Position numbers and translations under genes: made by a program | Assembly: GCA_963969395.1 (NCBI GenBank) | Contig: OZ017795.1 | Coordinates: 29,555,063 to 29,619,062 of the forward strand | DNA length: 64,000 nt | DNA from: Pseudoscleropodium purum | Taxonomy: Eukaryota > Streptophyta > Bryopsida > Hypnales > Brachytheciaceae | Direction: 5' to 3' | The notes under the pieces: model-generated | The model's database searches: none | Told to the model about the DNA's origin: nothing | What the model saw: only the letters and a program-made list of their open reading frames with translations | Shown here: piece after piece, positions 21,701 through 32,900 of the stretch | How the letters are laid out: every line of letters starts with the position of its first letter | Position numbering within the stretch: position 1 is the stretch's first letter

Positions 21701-22956
21701 TGTGAGTTTGAGAAAGAATTTCCAACAACCTTCCTCAACATCATGTCGCATCTCCCCTTGCATCTAGTAGAGCAATTATTCAAATGCGGGCCCGTGCATT
21801 GCCGCTGGATGTACCCAATAGAGTGATACATGAAAACGTTGAAGGACTATGTACGGACCTTTGCACATCCAGAGGGTAGCATTGCTGAAGGATACCGAAT
21901 GGAAGAGACGCTTGGATTTTGCACACAGTACATGCGTCAATACAAAGGAACAACTCAACGTGTTTGGGACGCCATGGAGGAGCCCATCATGAATGATGAA
22001 ATTCTTCGGAGCAACTCTAAACGAAGAAGAAAGATGTCCAATGAGTTCCGCAACTACGCTCATGCCTTTGTCTTGGACAATGCAGCTTGCTTAGATGAGT
22101 GGCGACAGTGAGTACTCTTGTACAGTCATTTCAGTTCAAGTTCATGCACTTAGCCTGATTTTGTGTTGCTGGTTTCTTTGTTTCTTGCCACGGAGGACAC
22201 TTTTGAGAACATCATAGGACACGTGGACTGTGACATCACGCGCAACCCACTTTCCTGGCGGTCGTGAAGGTGTCTGTCATAGTTGACGTCATTTGCGACA
22301 TAGAGATGTTACAGTGGACATCAGAGACGACAAAGTCTGGGCTCAGAAATGACCGGTAGCCCAGCGTATAGCTTGTAGTGTAATTGTCATGTCAATTTGC
22401 ATTGTAATAGTTGTCTAACTATGTGTGCTTGGAATGTCTTGTAGGCAATATCTAACAGCGAGAGGACAACGGTGGGAAGAGAGGGAGGCCTTTCGCAGAC
22501 AATTCCGCCGTCAACAACCTTCAGTGTCCGTACGCTATCCCAGCAATCTTCTAGACTTACCTCCTTTTCCGACATGGTTGAGTACCCAAGTGCAAGTACT
22601 ACGAGATGGTGGTGAGCATGTCGAAGCCGATGTTGTAGAGTATGCACAACCGCCACAGCGATATGCCATCTCACATCGCCAAATGTATGCCTTCGGCATG
22701 CACTTGCGTGTTTATAGTGCAAAAGGGGCCCATGTCACTTGCGATTCAGGAATTGCAGCCTCATTTACAGAGCAACTTGGGTGGGGGCTTCGCAATGAGC
22801 GCCCGATAGAAAGAACCAAAGAGTACGTGGGATACCTTCAAGAGATCTTAGAGTTGGACTATAGAAATCATTGCACCACGGTCCTTGTTTGCGATTGGGT
22901 TCGCGGTACAGAAGATCTTCGATGCCCTAACATTCGAAGAGACCAATATGGATTCA

Positions 22957-25900
22957 TGTCGCAGCACAGGGCAAGTCAATTCCCCATTATACTCACAAAA
23001 ATCGCTCTAGAGTATAACTAAGTGACTCTAAAGATCGAACCCACGAGATCCTGTGAAGTATCTAGCTCTATTAAGCGGTTAAGCTCAGTCAGTATCCCAA
23101 TCTTACTTTCCGGTCCTAGATCTAGAACCAGAAATACCACCACACCGGATAACTACAGACCGGATTACTCCTTCTTTCGGTCCTACTAACTATCCGGTCC
23201 GTACAAATACCCAAATCCTAGGATCTCACAACTTCCGATCCTAGAAATCCGTTCTGACCAATCCGGTCCGGATGGTCATCCTGTACCCGTAATCCTATCT
23301 GGTTTGGTTTTGCCTCTGTTTCACCATCAGAGGGGTCGCCGCTTAATTTTGAGAGTGGTAGGCCCACCACTCCTTCCGTGACTTATAGTGGCTGAAGACC
23401 CACTGTCCTACCTTCTAAACTCCTAAGCTAATCCGGATCCGGTTTGGTCCTTCACAACAACCCAGATAGCAATCCGGGTCGTAGGTCACACAAAGACCCC
23501 ACACTCGACCCTCTCGTACTACAACGACCTTGATGCTACTTCCGATCCGTGCGAAGACAGGTGGTTACAAGTGCACCCGTCCGTTCCAACATCAACTAAA
23601 GTTCTTCCGTTACCCATACGGGTGGTGAGACCTCACAGGAGATCAGACACTCAACCGGATTTCCCACCCGGGAGTTCTAGCGCAGCTAAGGAATCCCTCC
23701 CTACCCGCCTAGCCTAACAACGGCTTTCTCACCCGGAATCTCAAACTCTAGACGTGTTGAGGAACTAAGTTCACTCCCAACTCTTCGATACCTACTCACA
23801 TGCACCTAGGATCGGAAAATAAACACCAAGGGGAGAAATCACTTGCAAACCAACTCGTACTATCCTAACTCCACATCATACAATCCTGTCGCGCTGGAGA
23901 GAGACACACAATGAGGAAAAAAGAAAGGTACAACAAAATTTGCAAAATGGACAACTCCCAGTTCCCATCTCAGGAACCGATTTATATACAAAGGGTGAAA
24001 ACCCTAAAAGCACAAAAAGGAGCGGAAAACCCGTAGGGGTCCGCTGCCACCCTAATCTAATTTTCCGGTCTAACCTAATACTGTTGAGCCGGATCCGGAT
24101 CCGGATCCGCTCCTACTCCTAACTGAAATTAAAATCCTATCTACCCTACAACTCGAGATCCTATCGTCGGGCTTCCGACCTCCGGGACTAGCTCCTCGAA
24201 GACTTCGCTCAAATTCCGGACCCGTTCCCCCTCCGCAGGATTCGATCCGGGTGGAGACTCCAGGTCGATGGTAATATCCGGTCTCGTGCCCGGAGTCCCA
24301 GTCCGTGCAGACTTCTTGGACTCAGGAGTCCAATCCTTCCTGTCCTTCGCCATAGTTGCATCCGGAAAGAGGTTCGGTAGTGAGATATCTGAAAGGTGAA
24401 TACCTTTGTCGCACGTCGCTCCGGTCAGCTTCCGGCTGCTCGCCTCGATCCGGTCCGCTGCCTTCCGCCCCTCCACCATTGTCGTCTCCACCTGCTCAGC
24501 GAAGTCCGCGAGAATCCGGACCATCCGGGAACCGGATAGTTTCTTCTCTTCGTGGATCTTCTCGTCGAAGAGCTTCGCTTTGGCAGCGGCCGTTCCGGTC
24601 TCTCCCAGGACCGCCTTGATTTGCTCGGCTATCTTCCGAGTCTCTTCCGCCATCTCCCGGGCGGCCGTCACGTCTTCCTGATAGGCAAAAAGAGTTGCCT
24701 TCAGGTTATCCACCTCCTCCTGCAACCGGCGGATCTCTGCTTCCTGCTTCCGGGTCTCTTCCGGATTCGTGATGCACTCCGCCACTTGTTCCACCAATTT
24801 GCTGTCCGGTGCCGCACCCACCAACTTGCCGATTGCCGCAAGCGTCTTGTGCTTGACCTCCCAATCCGCCCTGATGTTGCAGAGGACGTTGATCAGACCG
24901 TTGAACGGATCTTGCATATCCGGATCTCCCCCAGAATTGGTCTTCTCGGCTTCCGGTTTCTCCTCCGGGGCTGGTTTGTCTTGACCGGGAGGCGTCCCGC
25001 GCTTGTGTGGAGGCGTCAGCTTCTGTCGCTTGATCGGCGGCATCGGCTCCTCCTCTTCCTCGCTGGACTCCCGGTCTGACCCGGAATCAGATTCCGCCTC
25101 GTCATCCGTCTCCGACTCCCCATACTTCAGGAGCACTTCCTGCGTCTTCCACGCCTTCTCCTCTATGTTGGTGAGGACTTGGTTCTCCCGATAGAGGTGG
25201 AAGAGGTAAGGGCACACTGGAGTGGCCCTTTTCTTCCCAACCCTACTAACAAGCTGGGCCACGAGATCGGAAATGATCCGTGCCCAGTCCACTTTCCGGG
25301 TACCACTGAGGGCACCGAAAATGGTGTTGCCGAGGGTGATCGTCACCCTGGTCGGCTTTTTCAGGTGAAGAACCGGAACCAGGAATTGCAGGAGCCGACG
25401 ATGTCGGTCATCCAAGCAATCCTCGACCGCGTATCCGTCCTTTGGGTTGACGGCTCCCTTGAACTTCCCTCGGACAAACTCATCCTTCCGGCTCGCCATT
25501 CCCAAACCTCCTGCCCGGAAACCGTAAACCGTTCTCCACATCCCCTCGTTCCAGCTGACGGGAGTTCCTCTCACGGTGTTGTCAAACTGGTTGGACAACT
25601 TTCCGAGGAGCTCCTTGACCATTCTCTCCTCCCTAAAACCCCAAGGTTTCTCGGCAAACCCTACGCAACCCATGGATTTGAGATCATCCATGAGTTGAGA
25701 CTTTTCCAGCTCTGTGGAGGGAATAACCGGAATGACTTTCCGGAGCTTCACCTCGCCTCCAGAGGGACTCGCTTGTCTCGACCTACGTAGCTGAGGCATT
25801 CCCACTCACATCTACCTCACTCTCTCCTAACCGCACGTCCCGTTCCTCACTTCCTCTCTCCGATCTCAACCGGAATCAAAACGAACAGAACACAAACACA

Positions 25901-26279
25901 CAGACGCACAAACGACAAAAACTCAACCGCGCGCTCAAGGTCGAGTTTCTAAAAGGGGGTGCAACAGTGAAAGCTCCTCCTTATATAGTCCCTGGACCCT
26001 TTCCGGTTTGTCATCATGAATCCAGTTTACCATCATGAATCCGGTTTACCATCATAATCCGGTTCATCATCATCATCCGGTCCTAGACCTAATCCGTGTT
26101 GCATTCCGTTTCCGTCGTTAGTTACTCCTGACCGGATTAGATCTAAGAAGCCCACTACTTCACGTTCCGTGCTAATTCTGAGTTTTCCTTCCCCACCTAA
26201 TCGGATCCGGTTCCTTAATGACTAGTTTCCGTTCCTATTTTGGTGTATACTAAGAAAATCAAAATTCTAAGCTGCAACA
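22957..26279 (-). mobile_element. 3.3-kb TG...CA element, copy 2
   Basis: The ends are TGTCGCAGC and GCTGCAACA (one changed base), flanked by the 5-bp duplication attca (22,952-22,956 and 26,280-26,284). It is inserted in the last exon of tnp2 of element B; without it and one duplicate the codons read QYGF then TIANFN in frame. Same internal order as copy 1, reversed. Confidence 0.85.
24141..25805 (-). CDS. Uncharacterised 554-residue element protein, copy 2
   Basis: Full-length, uninterrupted homologue of the ORF at 2,948-4,612, same length to the residue. Differences are scattered substitutions (for example Q at residue 5, NIEEK for DTEER near 213), with no indels. The acidic block, basic patch and coiled coil are all kept. 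Its TATA box is at about 25,981-25,990. Function unknown. Confidence 0.75.
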   Translation of the reverse strand: MGMPQLRRSRQASPSGGEVKLRKVIPVIPSTELEKSQLMDDLKSMGCVGFAEKPWGFREERMVKELLGKLSNQFDNTVRGTPVSWNEGMWRTVYGFRAGGLGMASRKDEFVRGKFKGAVNPKDGYAVEDCLDDRHRRLLQFLVPVLHLKKPTRVTITLGNTIFGALSGTRKVDWARIISDLVAQLVSRVGKKRATPVCPYLFHLYRENQVLTNIEEKAWKTQEVLLKYGESETDDEAESDSGSDRESSEEEEEPMPPIKRQKLTPPHKRGTPPGQDKPAPEEKPEAEKTNSGGDPDMQDPFNGLINVLCNIRADWEVKHKTLAAIGKLVGAAPDSKLVEQVAECITNPEETRKQEAEIRRLQEEVDNLKATLFAYQEDVTAAREMAEETRKIAEQIKAVLGETGTAAAKAKLFDEKIHEEKKLSGSRMVRILADFAEQVETTMVEGRKAADRIEASSRKLTGATCDKGIHLSDISLPNLFPDATMAKDRKDWTPESKKSARTGTPGTRPDITIDLESPPGSNPAEGERVRNLSEVFEELVPEVGSPTIGSRVVG

Positions 26280-26616
26280 ATTCACCATCGCGAACTTCAA
26301 CCGCATGGATGGAAAAGTCCATCCTGACTCATTTGCCTTTCCTTTACATTGCCAACAAGTTTTCTTTTCCGATGACACAAGAAGGCCAGGGTGGAAGGTT
26401 GTGTGTCGCACAGATATTCGGGGTAGACGTGGGGAGCTGCAAGTGAATCAATCTGTGCCTACCATGACTGATGTAGGGAATGACAATGACTTTGCTGAGT
26501 TGCAAGCGCAGATGTTGGAAGTGGAGCCCGAGAGAGAAGCCGCAGTAGCCGATGGTATACACATCCCAGCAGCAGTGGAGTCTTCAACCGAGGATGACAC
26601 TACTATAGAACAGTAG

Positions 26617-28350
26617 GGAATGGAAGGCCATTCCCATAGTGAATAGGTGAATAGAGTTACAGTGGCAGTATATGTTTTATACGATGTTGTGTATAACGTC
26701 ATGTCAATCACATAGTTGTTGTGGTTTCTGACGTCCTCATGGACGTTGAAGACAACGTTCTGAGTAATTTGTTAACTAAGGTGACGACAACATCTTTTGA
26801 GCAGGCTACTTCTTGTATGTGACAAGGATATTCAAAGTGTAATACAGAAGTGTGCACCTTGTACTGGCCCCATATCAATAGCGTATGATTCATTTATATG
26901 TGTACTATTATTAATTATTTCTCAATCATATATGTAGTTATTTAGTGAGGCTCTTAGGTACATGTAAGTGGAAATCAAGAGTGAATGTAATTTACCAATT
27001 CCTTAGTATTAAAAGGAACCTATATTTTGGAATCCCTCCTTCGCATGGAGAAAGTGATGTTTAGCAAGCATTGGCCATGTTATTGCACAGAATCCTTTTT
27101 TGTCATAAGGGGGTGTTAATTTTATCGAGGGAAAAGGCGTAAACGGTCTTGTCCAAGGCTCCAAGCACTTTTTGATTATCTAGGGAATAGGTGGCATTTT
27201 GTAAATTTCATGTAAGTGAATTAGGGAAGCAAGAGCCAGTATGAGCAATGTTTCAATTTCAGTCTCTATATTTTTTTTCAACCCTTTTGAGGTTGCAAAT
27301 TAATGGTTTTCATTGTTTCCTTTTTGGGGTATGCCAAATCTATTATTGTTATGAGACCATTGCTATTCCACTGAGAAGGGTCTCCCCTTTTTTATGTCTA
27401 TATATTTGGTTGAGGTATCTTTACTTATGGTTTTTTTTATGAAACCATACATTTCCAACAATCCTAAACCAAAGCCTTATTCCGAAGGTGAAGAACCTTG
27501 ATCATTTGTATGTCAATAAGTTTTCTACAAAATTATGGGGGTCTTTTCCAACATAGGTACTCTATCATGTATTGTTTTCACAATTACAAGTAGGGAGGGC
27601 ATGTTTATTCCAATGAATTTTTTTTTGCACTCCCAAATATTGTGGGTGGAATATTTCAATTTGGATTGTATTCTTCTACCTACCTATATTTTAAACACTT
27701 GGCATATGCCATTTTGATAAGTACATCATTGTTGAGGTTAGAATGAGAGTAAAGTGCGTGAACACTATACAATACCCCCAAACAAATTAACAATCACTCA
27801 CTACAATAATTTATGACAATTCAACATAATATTTGATGCAATTGGCATTTTTCATCTTGCATGAGGCACTTTCAATTTTGTAAAGGACACATACATTTTT
27901 TCCAGAACAGTATAGTACTCTACAACAATCCGGTTTGCATACAGTCATCTAATCTAAAAATAAATGTAGCGGTCACAGTGTTGTACCTATGACAATTGCC
28001 CATTTATTTAAATTTTGATTATCCCCCCAATTTGGGATATCATAAGTACATTGAGACAATGTAGTTAATTGATTGAAAATGATACATTCTTTTCACTATG
28101 TAGTTTTCGTGGAGGAATTGGATGATTGATTGAGCCATTTCCCTTTTCAATTGAACAGTATGCATACATTCTAAAACCTAAACATTGTACTAGAAGTATA
28201 TAATTATGTGGAAGTTGTCATTGTTTCTAATCCCTAATTTTCAAGGTAGAATATTATTGGTTGGGTCGATTCACCCTAGCTTTGTTAATCCTATACATTT
28301 TGGATCATGAAAAGTATATATAAATGAATGGCCAAAAATCATTGCCTAAA
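26617..28350. other. AT-rich 3' region of CACTA B
   Basis: Downstream of tnp2. Contains a few B-type words (TAACGTCATGTC and CTGACGTCC, about 26,696-26,735), then long AT-rich sequence with no coding features. It could hold an old unrecognised insertion; I see no termini. Confidence 0.35.
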
Positions 28351-28354
28351 CCAT

Positions 28355-28760
28355 GTCCCAATCGCTCTCCAATTTTTTGGGCCATCTCTTGAATTTATTA
28401 TTGCCTCCGTGGTACTCCCAATTAATTACTCCCCATTTTGCATTTAGTCCCCCCCCCAACGGCCCAACCCAACCCAATGGAATAAACTCGTTAGTGGGAC
28501 CTCCTATCACTCCACACTTCATATTCCAAACTTGAAGAGTCCAATGTTCAATGGAATAAATTGACTCTAAAGACTACAAGTGACTTCCCATTTTTTTGGG
28601 TCCAATTAAATTGCACCCGAGCCCCCAACCCAATGGAATAATGTCACTGTGATCCCAGTACTTCCAGTGACTCTCTAATTTTTTTCCCAACTCATGATCC
28701 CCAACCCAATGGTGTAACTTCACTTTTGTGACTCCATCCCAATCACTCCCCATTTCTTTT
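28355..28760. repeat. Degenerate tandem repeat with CCCAACCCAATGGA
   Basis: The phrase ccaacccaatgg recurs at about 28,468, 28,624 and 28,699, interleaved with several cactcccc/gactct and attttttggg words. The pattern suggests about four decayed units of about 80-110 bp. Confidence 0.5.
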
Positions 28761-28974
28761 TCCTCTCTTTAATTTTTTTGTGTCTAAAATAATTAATGAC
28801 ATGTATCCTTTTTATTTTGGCCTAGCGTAGACTTGTACCCTAAAAACACACTTGTTAAATAATAAAATGTGCCTATATATGTGATTTTCATTGTACCCTA
28901 CATTCATGACTTTACATCCACCTAAAAAGTCTCATGTGGAGACCCTCAAGCTCTTGCTAGCTTGTACTCAGGCT

Positions 28975-29281
28975 TTTTCATCTAGGCAGCGCCCCCCCCT
29001 GACTGCTTTGTGGCAGCAGTGAAACAAACAGCAGTGGTTGACGTGGCGAATTTGTGTTTTTCATGACGTCAAAAAAAACGGGGTCCGTTTTTTTTGACGT
29101 TGTAAAGAACACCCCTGTTTGACAGGACATCCACATATTTCTTATTTTCCACGACTGCGTTTCCGATGACATCAAAAAAAATCGACCCTCTTGCACGTGT
29201 TTTCCAAAAAACGCAGTGACATAAAAAAAAACAGGCCACGTTACAGTGAAACGCATACAAAAACGCGGGTTTCTTATAGTG
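28975..29281. repeat. Right subterminal and terminal repeats of CACTA B
   Basis: Holds TGACGTGG, ATGACGTCAAAAAAAA, TTTTTTGACGTT and GATGACATCAAAAAA before the terminal TTCTTATAGTG. The words match those at the left end of B in inverted order. Confidence 0.65.
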
Positions 29282-29284
29282 GCA

Positions 29285-30718
29285 AAACTAGCCAACTTGA
29301 CCATGATGACCTATTCTGCTTGTATGGGTTCACTCCGTTTGCAACCAAGGCAAAGTGAACATTCTGTAGCTCTAGAGCAAAAGAAGCCTCCACATTCTCT
29401 TCGAAGTGTTTCCACGCTTTTGAATTATATGGATGCCTGACTAGGCCATCCCCTCCAAGTTGGTTGCTATGGTTTGCTGCGTGCCACACCATGAGTTTGG
29501 AGATGCTTGGATTCGTGAACATTTGTTGCAATTGTGGAATCAAGGTTGACAGGACGTCCGGATGCGGAAGCTGTGTCCGCAGCGTCCGCTAACATTCGCG
29601 GTCCGGCGGACGCAGCGTCCGCCTGTCTGCCCGTCCGCCCCGCCCTGCCCGTCCACTTTCCGACGGCGGTCGGGACGCTACGTCCGCTAGCGTCTGTGCG
29701 TCCGGACGTCCGGAAAACGGACGCTATTTTGGGGCGGACATTGAGATTCGTCAACCTTGTGTGGAATGATGGGAAAATGACAGAGCACCTTCATTGGAAA
29801 ACAATGTTAGTCTTCATCTCTGTATCGACGAGCACCACACTTAGGACAGCATAGAGCATCCTCATGAGGTCCCCAAAAGAAAACACAGCCATACTCACAT
29901 GCATGGATGAGGGTGTAAGTCAACCCCAACTTAGCAGTTAAAGTCTTCATTGCATAGTGACTTCTTAGTAAAGTATTGTTCTTCGGTAGTATGTGGGAAT
30001 GCAATAAATTGAAGAGTTCATTGGCAAATTGGTTGTTGATGCCATGGACAATACATAGGTTCATCAACAACATGTTGCCGCAAGTTGGCTGCATCGTGTT
30101 CCATTGTAAAGCGGTTGCAAAGACTCGTCCATCATTGTAGCATTGAAATGGAGATTAGCATCGTCCTTGTTGGCTTTCATGAGTGGAAGATGTTGGTTGT
30201 CACGAGGTTCCTCTTCTTTGGCTTTGTCCCCAATGCCTACTTCCATGAATTCTTCATGGATGGAGTCCATTGTGTCAAAAGCAGCTGCAACTTCTTTTTG
30301 GATTTTCTCCGCCAAAAAGGCATCATCTTCCACTAGACTGAAGGCTTGATCTAGCATCCCATGAGTATGGATTGTGGCGTCCACTTGCGGAGGCACATTT
30401 GCATGAGTGACCGGTTCCTAGAACTACTCTTCCCACTCTTCATCTAAAGAATCTCTAGCACCGAAACCTCTCCCAAGTCCTTGAATCAAGATCTTTGTTG
30501 TCGCGAATGAGGTGCTCTCTAACGTTGTGTATGAAGAATCTCTTATGCCTTTGGCAGTTGGTGCATGGGCAATGCAATTTCTTAACGTTGCACTCTTGGG
30601 CCCGCTGCAGCTCTCTAGTCCATAGACGATCGTCCTGTAGTTGTTGTCGTCCACTGTGAGACAGTGGAAGTCCTATGGGTATCATTCTTTGCAAGTGTAT
30701 AAAGACCTCCACTGTCAA
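29285..30718 (-). pseudogene. tnp2: CACTA A Tnp2 transposase, 5' portion
   Basis: This is the N-terminal part of tnp2 of element A on minus. At 30,455-30,718 is the association domain with LHCPCTNCQRHKRFF. An acidic linker lies at 30,064-30,396 (DSIHEEFMEVGIGDKAKEEE), then 29,807-30,094 has LIHACEYGCVFFWG and CPKCGARRY. A 219-bp miniature element interrupts at 29,541-29,759, and 29,285-29,532 continues with DGLVRHPYNSKAWKHFEENV. The next residues lie across element B at 6,948. Frames shift between pieces. The residue order matches tnp2 of element B. Confidence 0.75.
29541..29759 (+). mobile_element. CpG-rich hAT-type miniature element, copy 2
   Basis: The ends are CAAGGTTGAC and GTCAACCTTG, flanked by a perfect 8-bp duplication tgtggaat (29,533-29,540 and 29,760-29,767). 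At 219 bp it is shorter than the other copies; the C-rich minisatellite-like middle is contracted. It interrupts tnp2 of element A about 260 bp from the end of B. Confidence 0.9.
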
Positions 30719-32900
30719 CCACTATTGTGCATGCCTGAGTAACTATGCAGCGAAGTTGATGTTCTTTCTTCACGAAAGGCAGACTTTAAAGTGACTTATT
30801 AGTGTCTTCCCTTTGACTTGATAGTCTACAAAATGACTTCATCTTCTCCTAAATGACTACTAAGTGACTGAAGAAGATATGCCGATGACTTCATATACTA
30901 ATAAATGACTAATACATAACTAGCCTGAACATGGAAATGACTATAATATGACTTCAGATTGCTGAAGGTCGGCAATTCACACAAGTGCAGTTGCGAAAGA
31001 TGTTGCATAGCAGAAGACCACCATTACTATTTCACAAACTTCAAGACTCCAAGGAACAAGCTACAATGTAAAAAGGAGATACCTACAAGAAACTAACACG
31101 ACTTTCCATTGCATACACTACCATCATATACAACAAGCACAGGACAAGGGAATTTTGCTGCCATTCTCCAAGAGATTGGTTTCAAACATCTAAACCCAAC
31201 CTTATACCTCTTTTTTTTTTGAGGTCACAAAGGACCAAAACATAAATCAAGTCCACAAAATAAGTCTTCGGTTCCATTCACTCCACCCTGTCTAGAATGC
31301 CACAAAAGCCTGTTTTCCTAATTGGAAGACTACTCTAAACGAAATCCCTCAACATATTAAACTACATGTGAGAAAACTTTTTCCATCACAAATAAGAGAG
31401 CAAAAAACAAAGTTTGTAGATGATCAAGGACCTCTTTCATTTCACAATGGACATGCTCGTATTTGAGGGTTCAAGGGCAATGACCCTAAAATTTTGATGA
31501 CCGCCTATCTAGCATTGAAAAAAATCGCCCAAAGATATTAATATACATTTCAGACAACTTTTGGGTAGAAGGTGGTCCTTCCATCCTACAAAGAAGAGGG
31601 TACATCGTTGGAAATGATAAGGTCACGACCACAGCACTGATAGTAGTATAAGAAAGTCAAATGCAAGTGAGGAATAGAGGTTCTTACAAGGAAATGACTA
31701 AGAAATGACTCAAGGGTGACTTATGCACAGTCAATTTCTTAGCCCTACTAATATGAGCTGTAGCTCTTGTCTTCTAGCCACATCTTGTCTATTCGAAGAA
31801 TCAATGAGCAAGGAGTTGCATAGACACATTCAATTGGATGTGACAACTACAATCGATCAATTGGTTCATGAGATTGTACTCCCACCAAATCAGAAGGAGA
31901 TTGCACGGAATCTAAAATCAATCAAACAAGATCAAAGAAGTGTGCACATTTTGGAGTGGAGTTGGCTATGATTAGTACTTGGGGATGTGGAAATTAATGG
32001 CTAGCTACCTAATCTCGCAAACCTCATCAATTCTTTAGCCTCTATCTTCCACCTTCACCACGCAATGTCTGAAGGGCGGACTTCATTTCCCTCCTTCCAC
32101 CGCAATTCAACATTTTGCAAACAGGCAACCAAAACACTTTACAGCTATTGGGAGAGTACCCTTGTAGACATGAGTCTCAAATTCTACGTGAATTCTAAAA
32201 GAAGCAACCTATGCCTTGTAAACGTTGCCTTTGGCTTTGCATTGTGAAAAAGAACCAGCATTTGATTTTGAGAAAGAAAGTTGCAAGTGGAGCAAACTTA
32301 CAAACTTCATATCGATGGATAGTCCGCCGCCAGAGAAGTCCAAATATGAGATCCTTCGTGATTGCAATGTAGTTGAGGTCCACAAGAAGGCCGCTGCGTG
32401 AAAGTGGTGAAAGCGTCGTTGTTCGAGTCCATACACCATTTTTTTCTGTCACACATTGTACACTTAGGCATGAGTCCCTTCAGAAGTGGCGTAGGATTTA
32501 GTGGGGCCTAGTGCTCTCGGTTTGGCGTCGTCTATGCCTTTAATTGAGATACACTTTTCTATAAGTGGTGACTGAGTCATACTAGAGACATCGCGACTTC
32601 AACGCCACTTTGTCATAGTCACGTTCAAGTCCCACCTAAGTCGTTAACGAGTCATGAGGATGGTTGTCGTCATGAACTTTCCATCATTAAGGTCTAGGCC
32701 ATGTGAGAGGACTCACAAGAAGGTTTCAATGAGGGAGATGAACTCTGCATTTATTCTCACTCATTGTATGCAAGGAGGTGGAAGTTCTAGCTTTGTTTGT
32801 GTGGTCTTCATTGTCTTCTTTTGGATCATTTGCCATATTTTTGTGAGAGTGGTGAGAGTGTGTGCTTGAGAGGGTGCTGATGACCATGTTTGGTGATGCA
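30719..32900. promoter_or_regulatory. Shared intergenic region between divergent genes of CACTA A
   Basis: Between the start of tnp2 (minus) and the TnpA-like gene (plus). At least eight ATGACT-type words cluster at 30,790-30,960 and 31,690-31,720, the same motif as at both ends of A. No coding region is supported; the small open frames here lack recognisable features. Confidence 0.45.

Larger units (their letters stand above)
18777..26616 (+). pseudogene. tnp2: CACTA B Tnp2 transposase gene (nearly complete, interrupted)
   Basis: This is the catalytic En/Spm transposase. Exon 1 (18,777-20,578) has the N-terminal association domain with FRCPCRDC, an acidic linker, then the Transposase_21 core: NVHACPNGCILFEDE, CPKC, WKHVDNNIAFGNFGIEP, KKFFISLCIL. 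One frameshift near 20,298 separates it from DVLPNGRTKGSKIVYGGIRR. Exon 2 (20,861-21,208) carries LDAMHCEKNFCENIL. Exon 3 (21,554-22,107) carries the DUF4218 region, with TGA for an expected CGA at 21,822-21,824. Exon 4 starts at 22,445 (DUF4216, TTVLVCDWVRG), is interrupted at 22,957 by 3.3-kb copy 2, and resumes at 26,285 (IANFNRMDGKVHPDSF), ending at 26,616. GT-AG sites and phases agree at every join. One shift, one stop and one insertion disable it. Confidence 0.85.
6949..29281 (+). mobile_element. CACTA element B (22.3 kb including nested insertions)
   Basis: The left end reads CACTATAAGAATCTGGCG. The right end, read on the other strand, begins CACTATAAGAAACCCGCG. A perfect 3-bp duplication gca flanks it (6,946-6,948 and 29,282-29,284). 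Excising B rejoins the minus-strand tnp2 of element A in frame: SSWLVL on one side meets LLNYNLPPWL on the other. B carries a TnpA-like gene on minus and a tnp2 gene on plus, transcribed away from each other, and TGACGTC-type repeats. It contains a Copia element, a hAT miniature element and a 3.3-kb element; without them it is about 13.7 kb. Confidence 0.85.
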
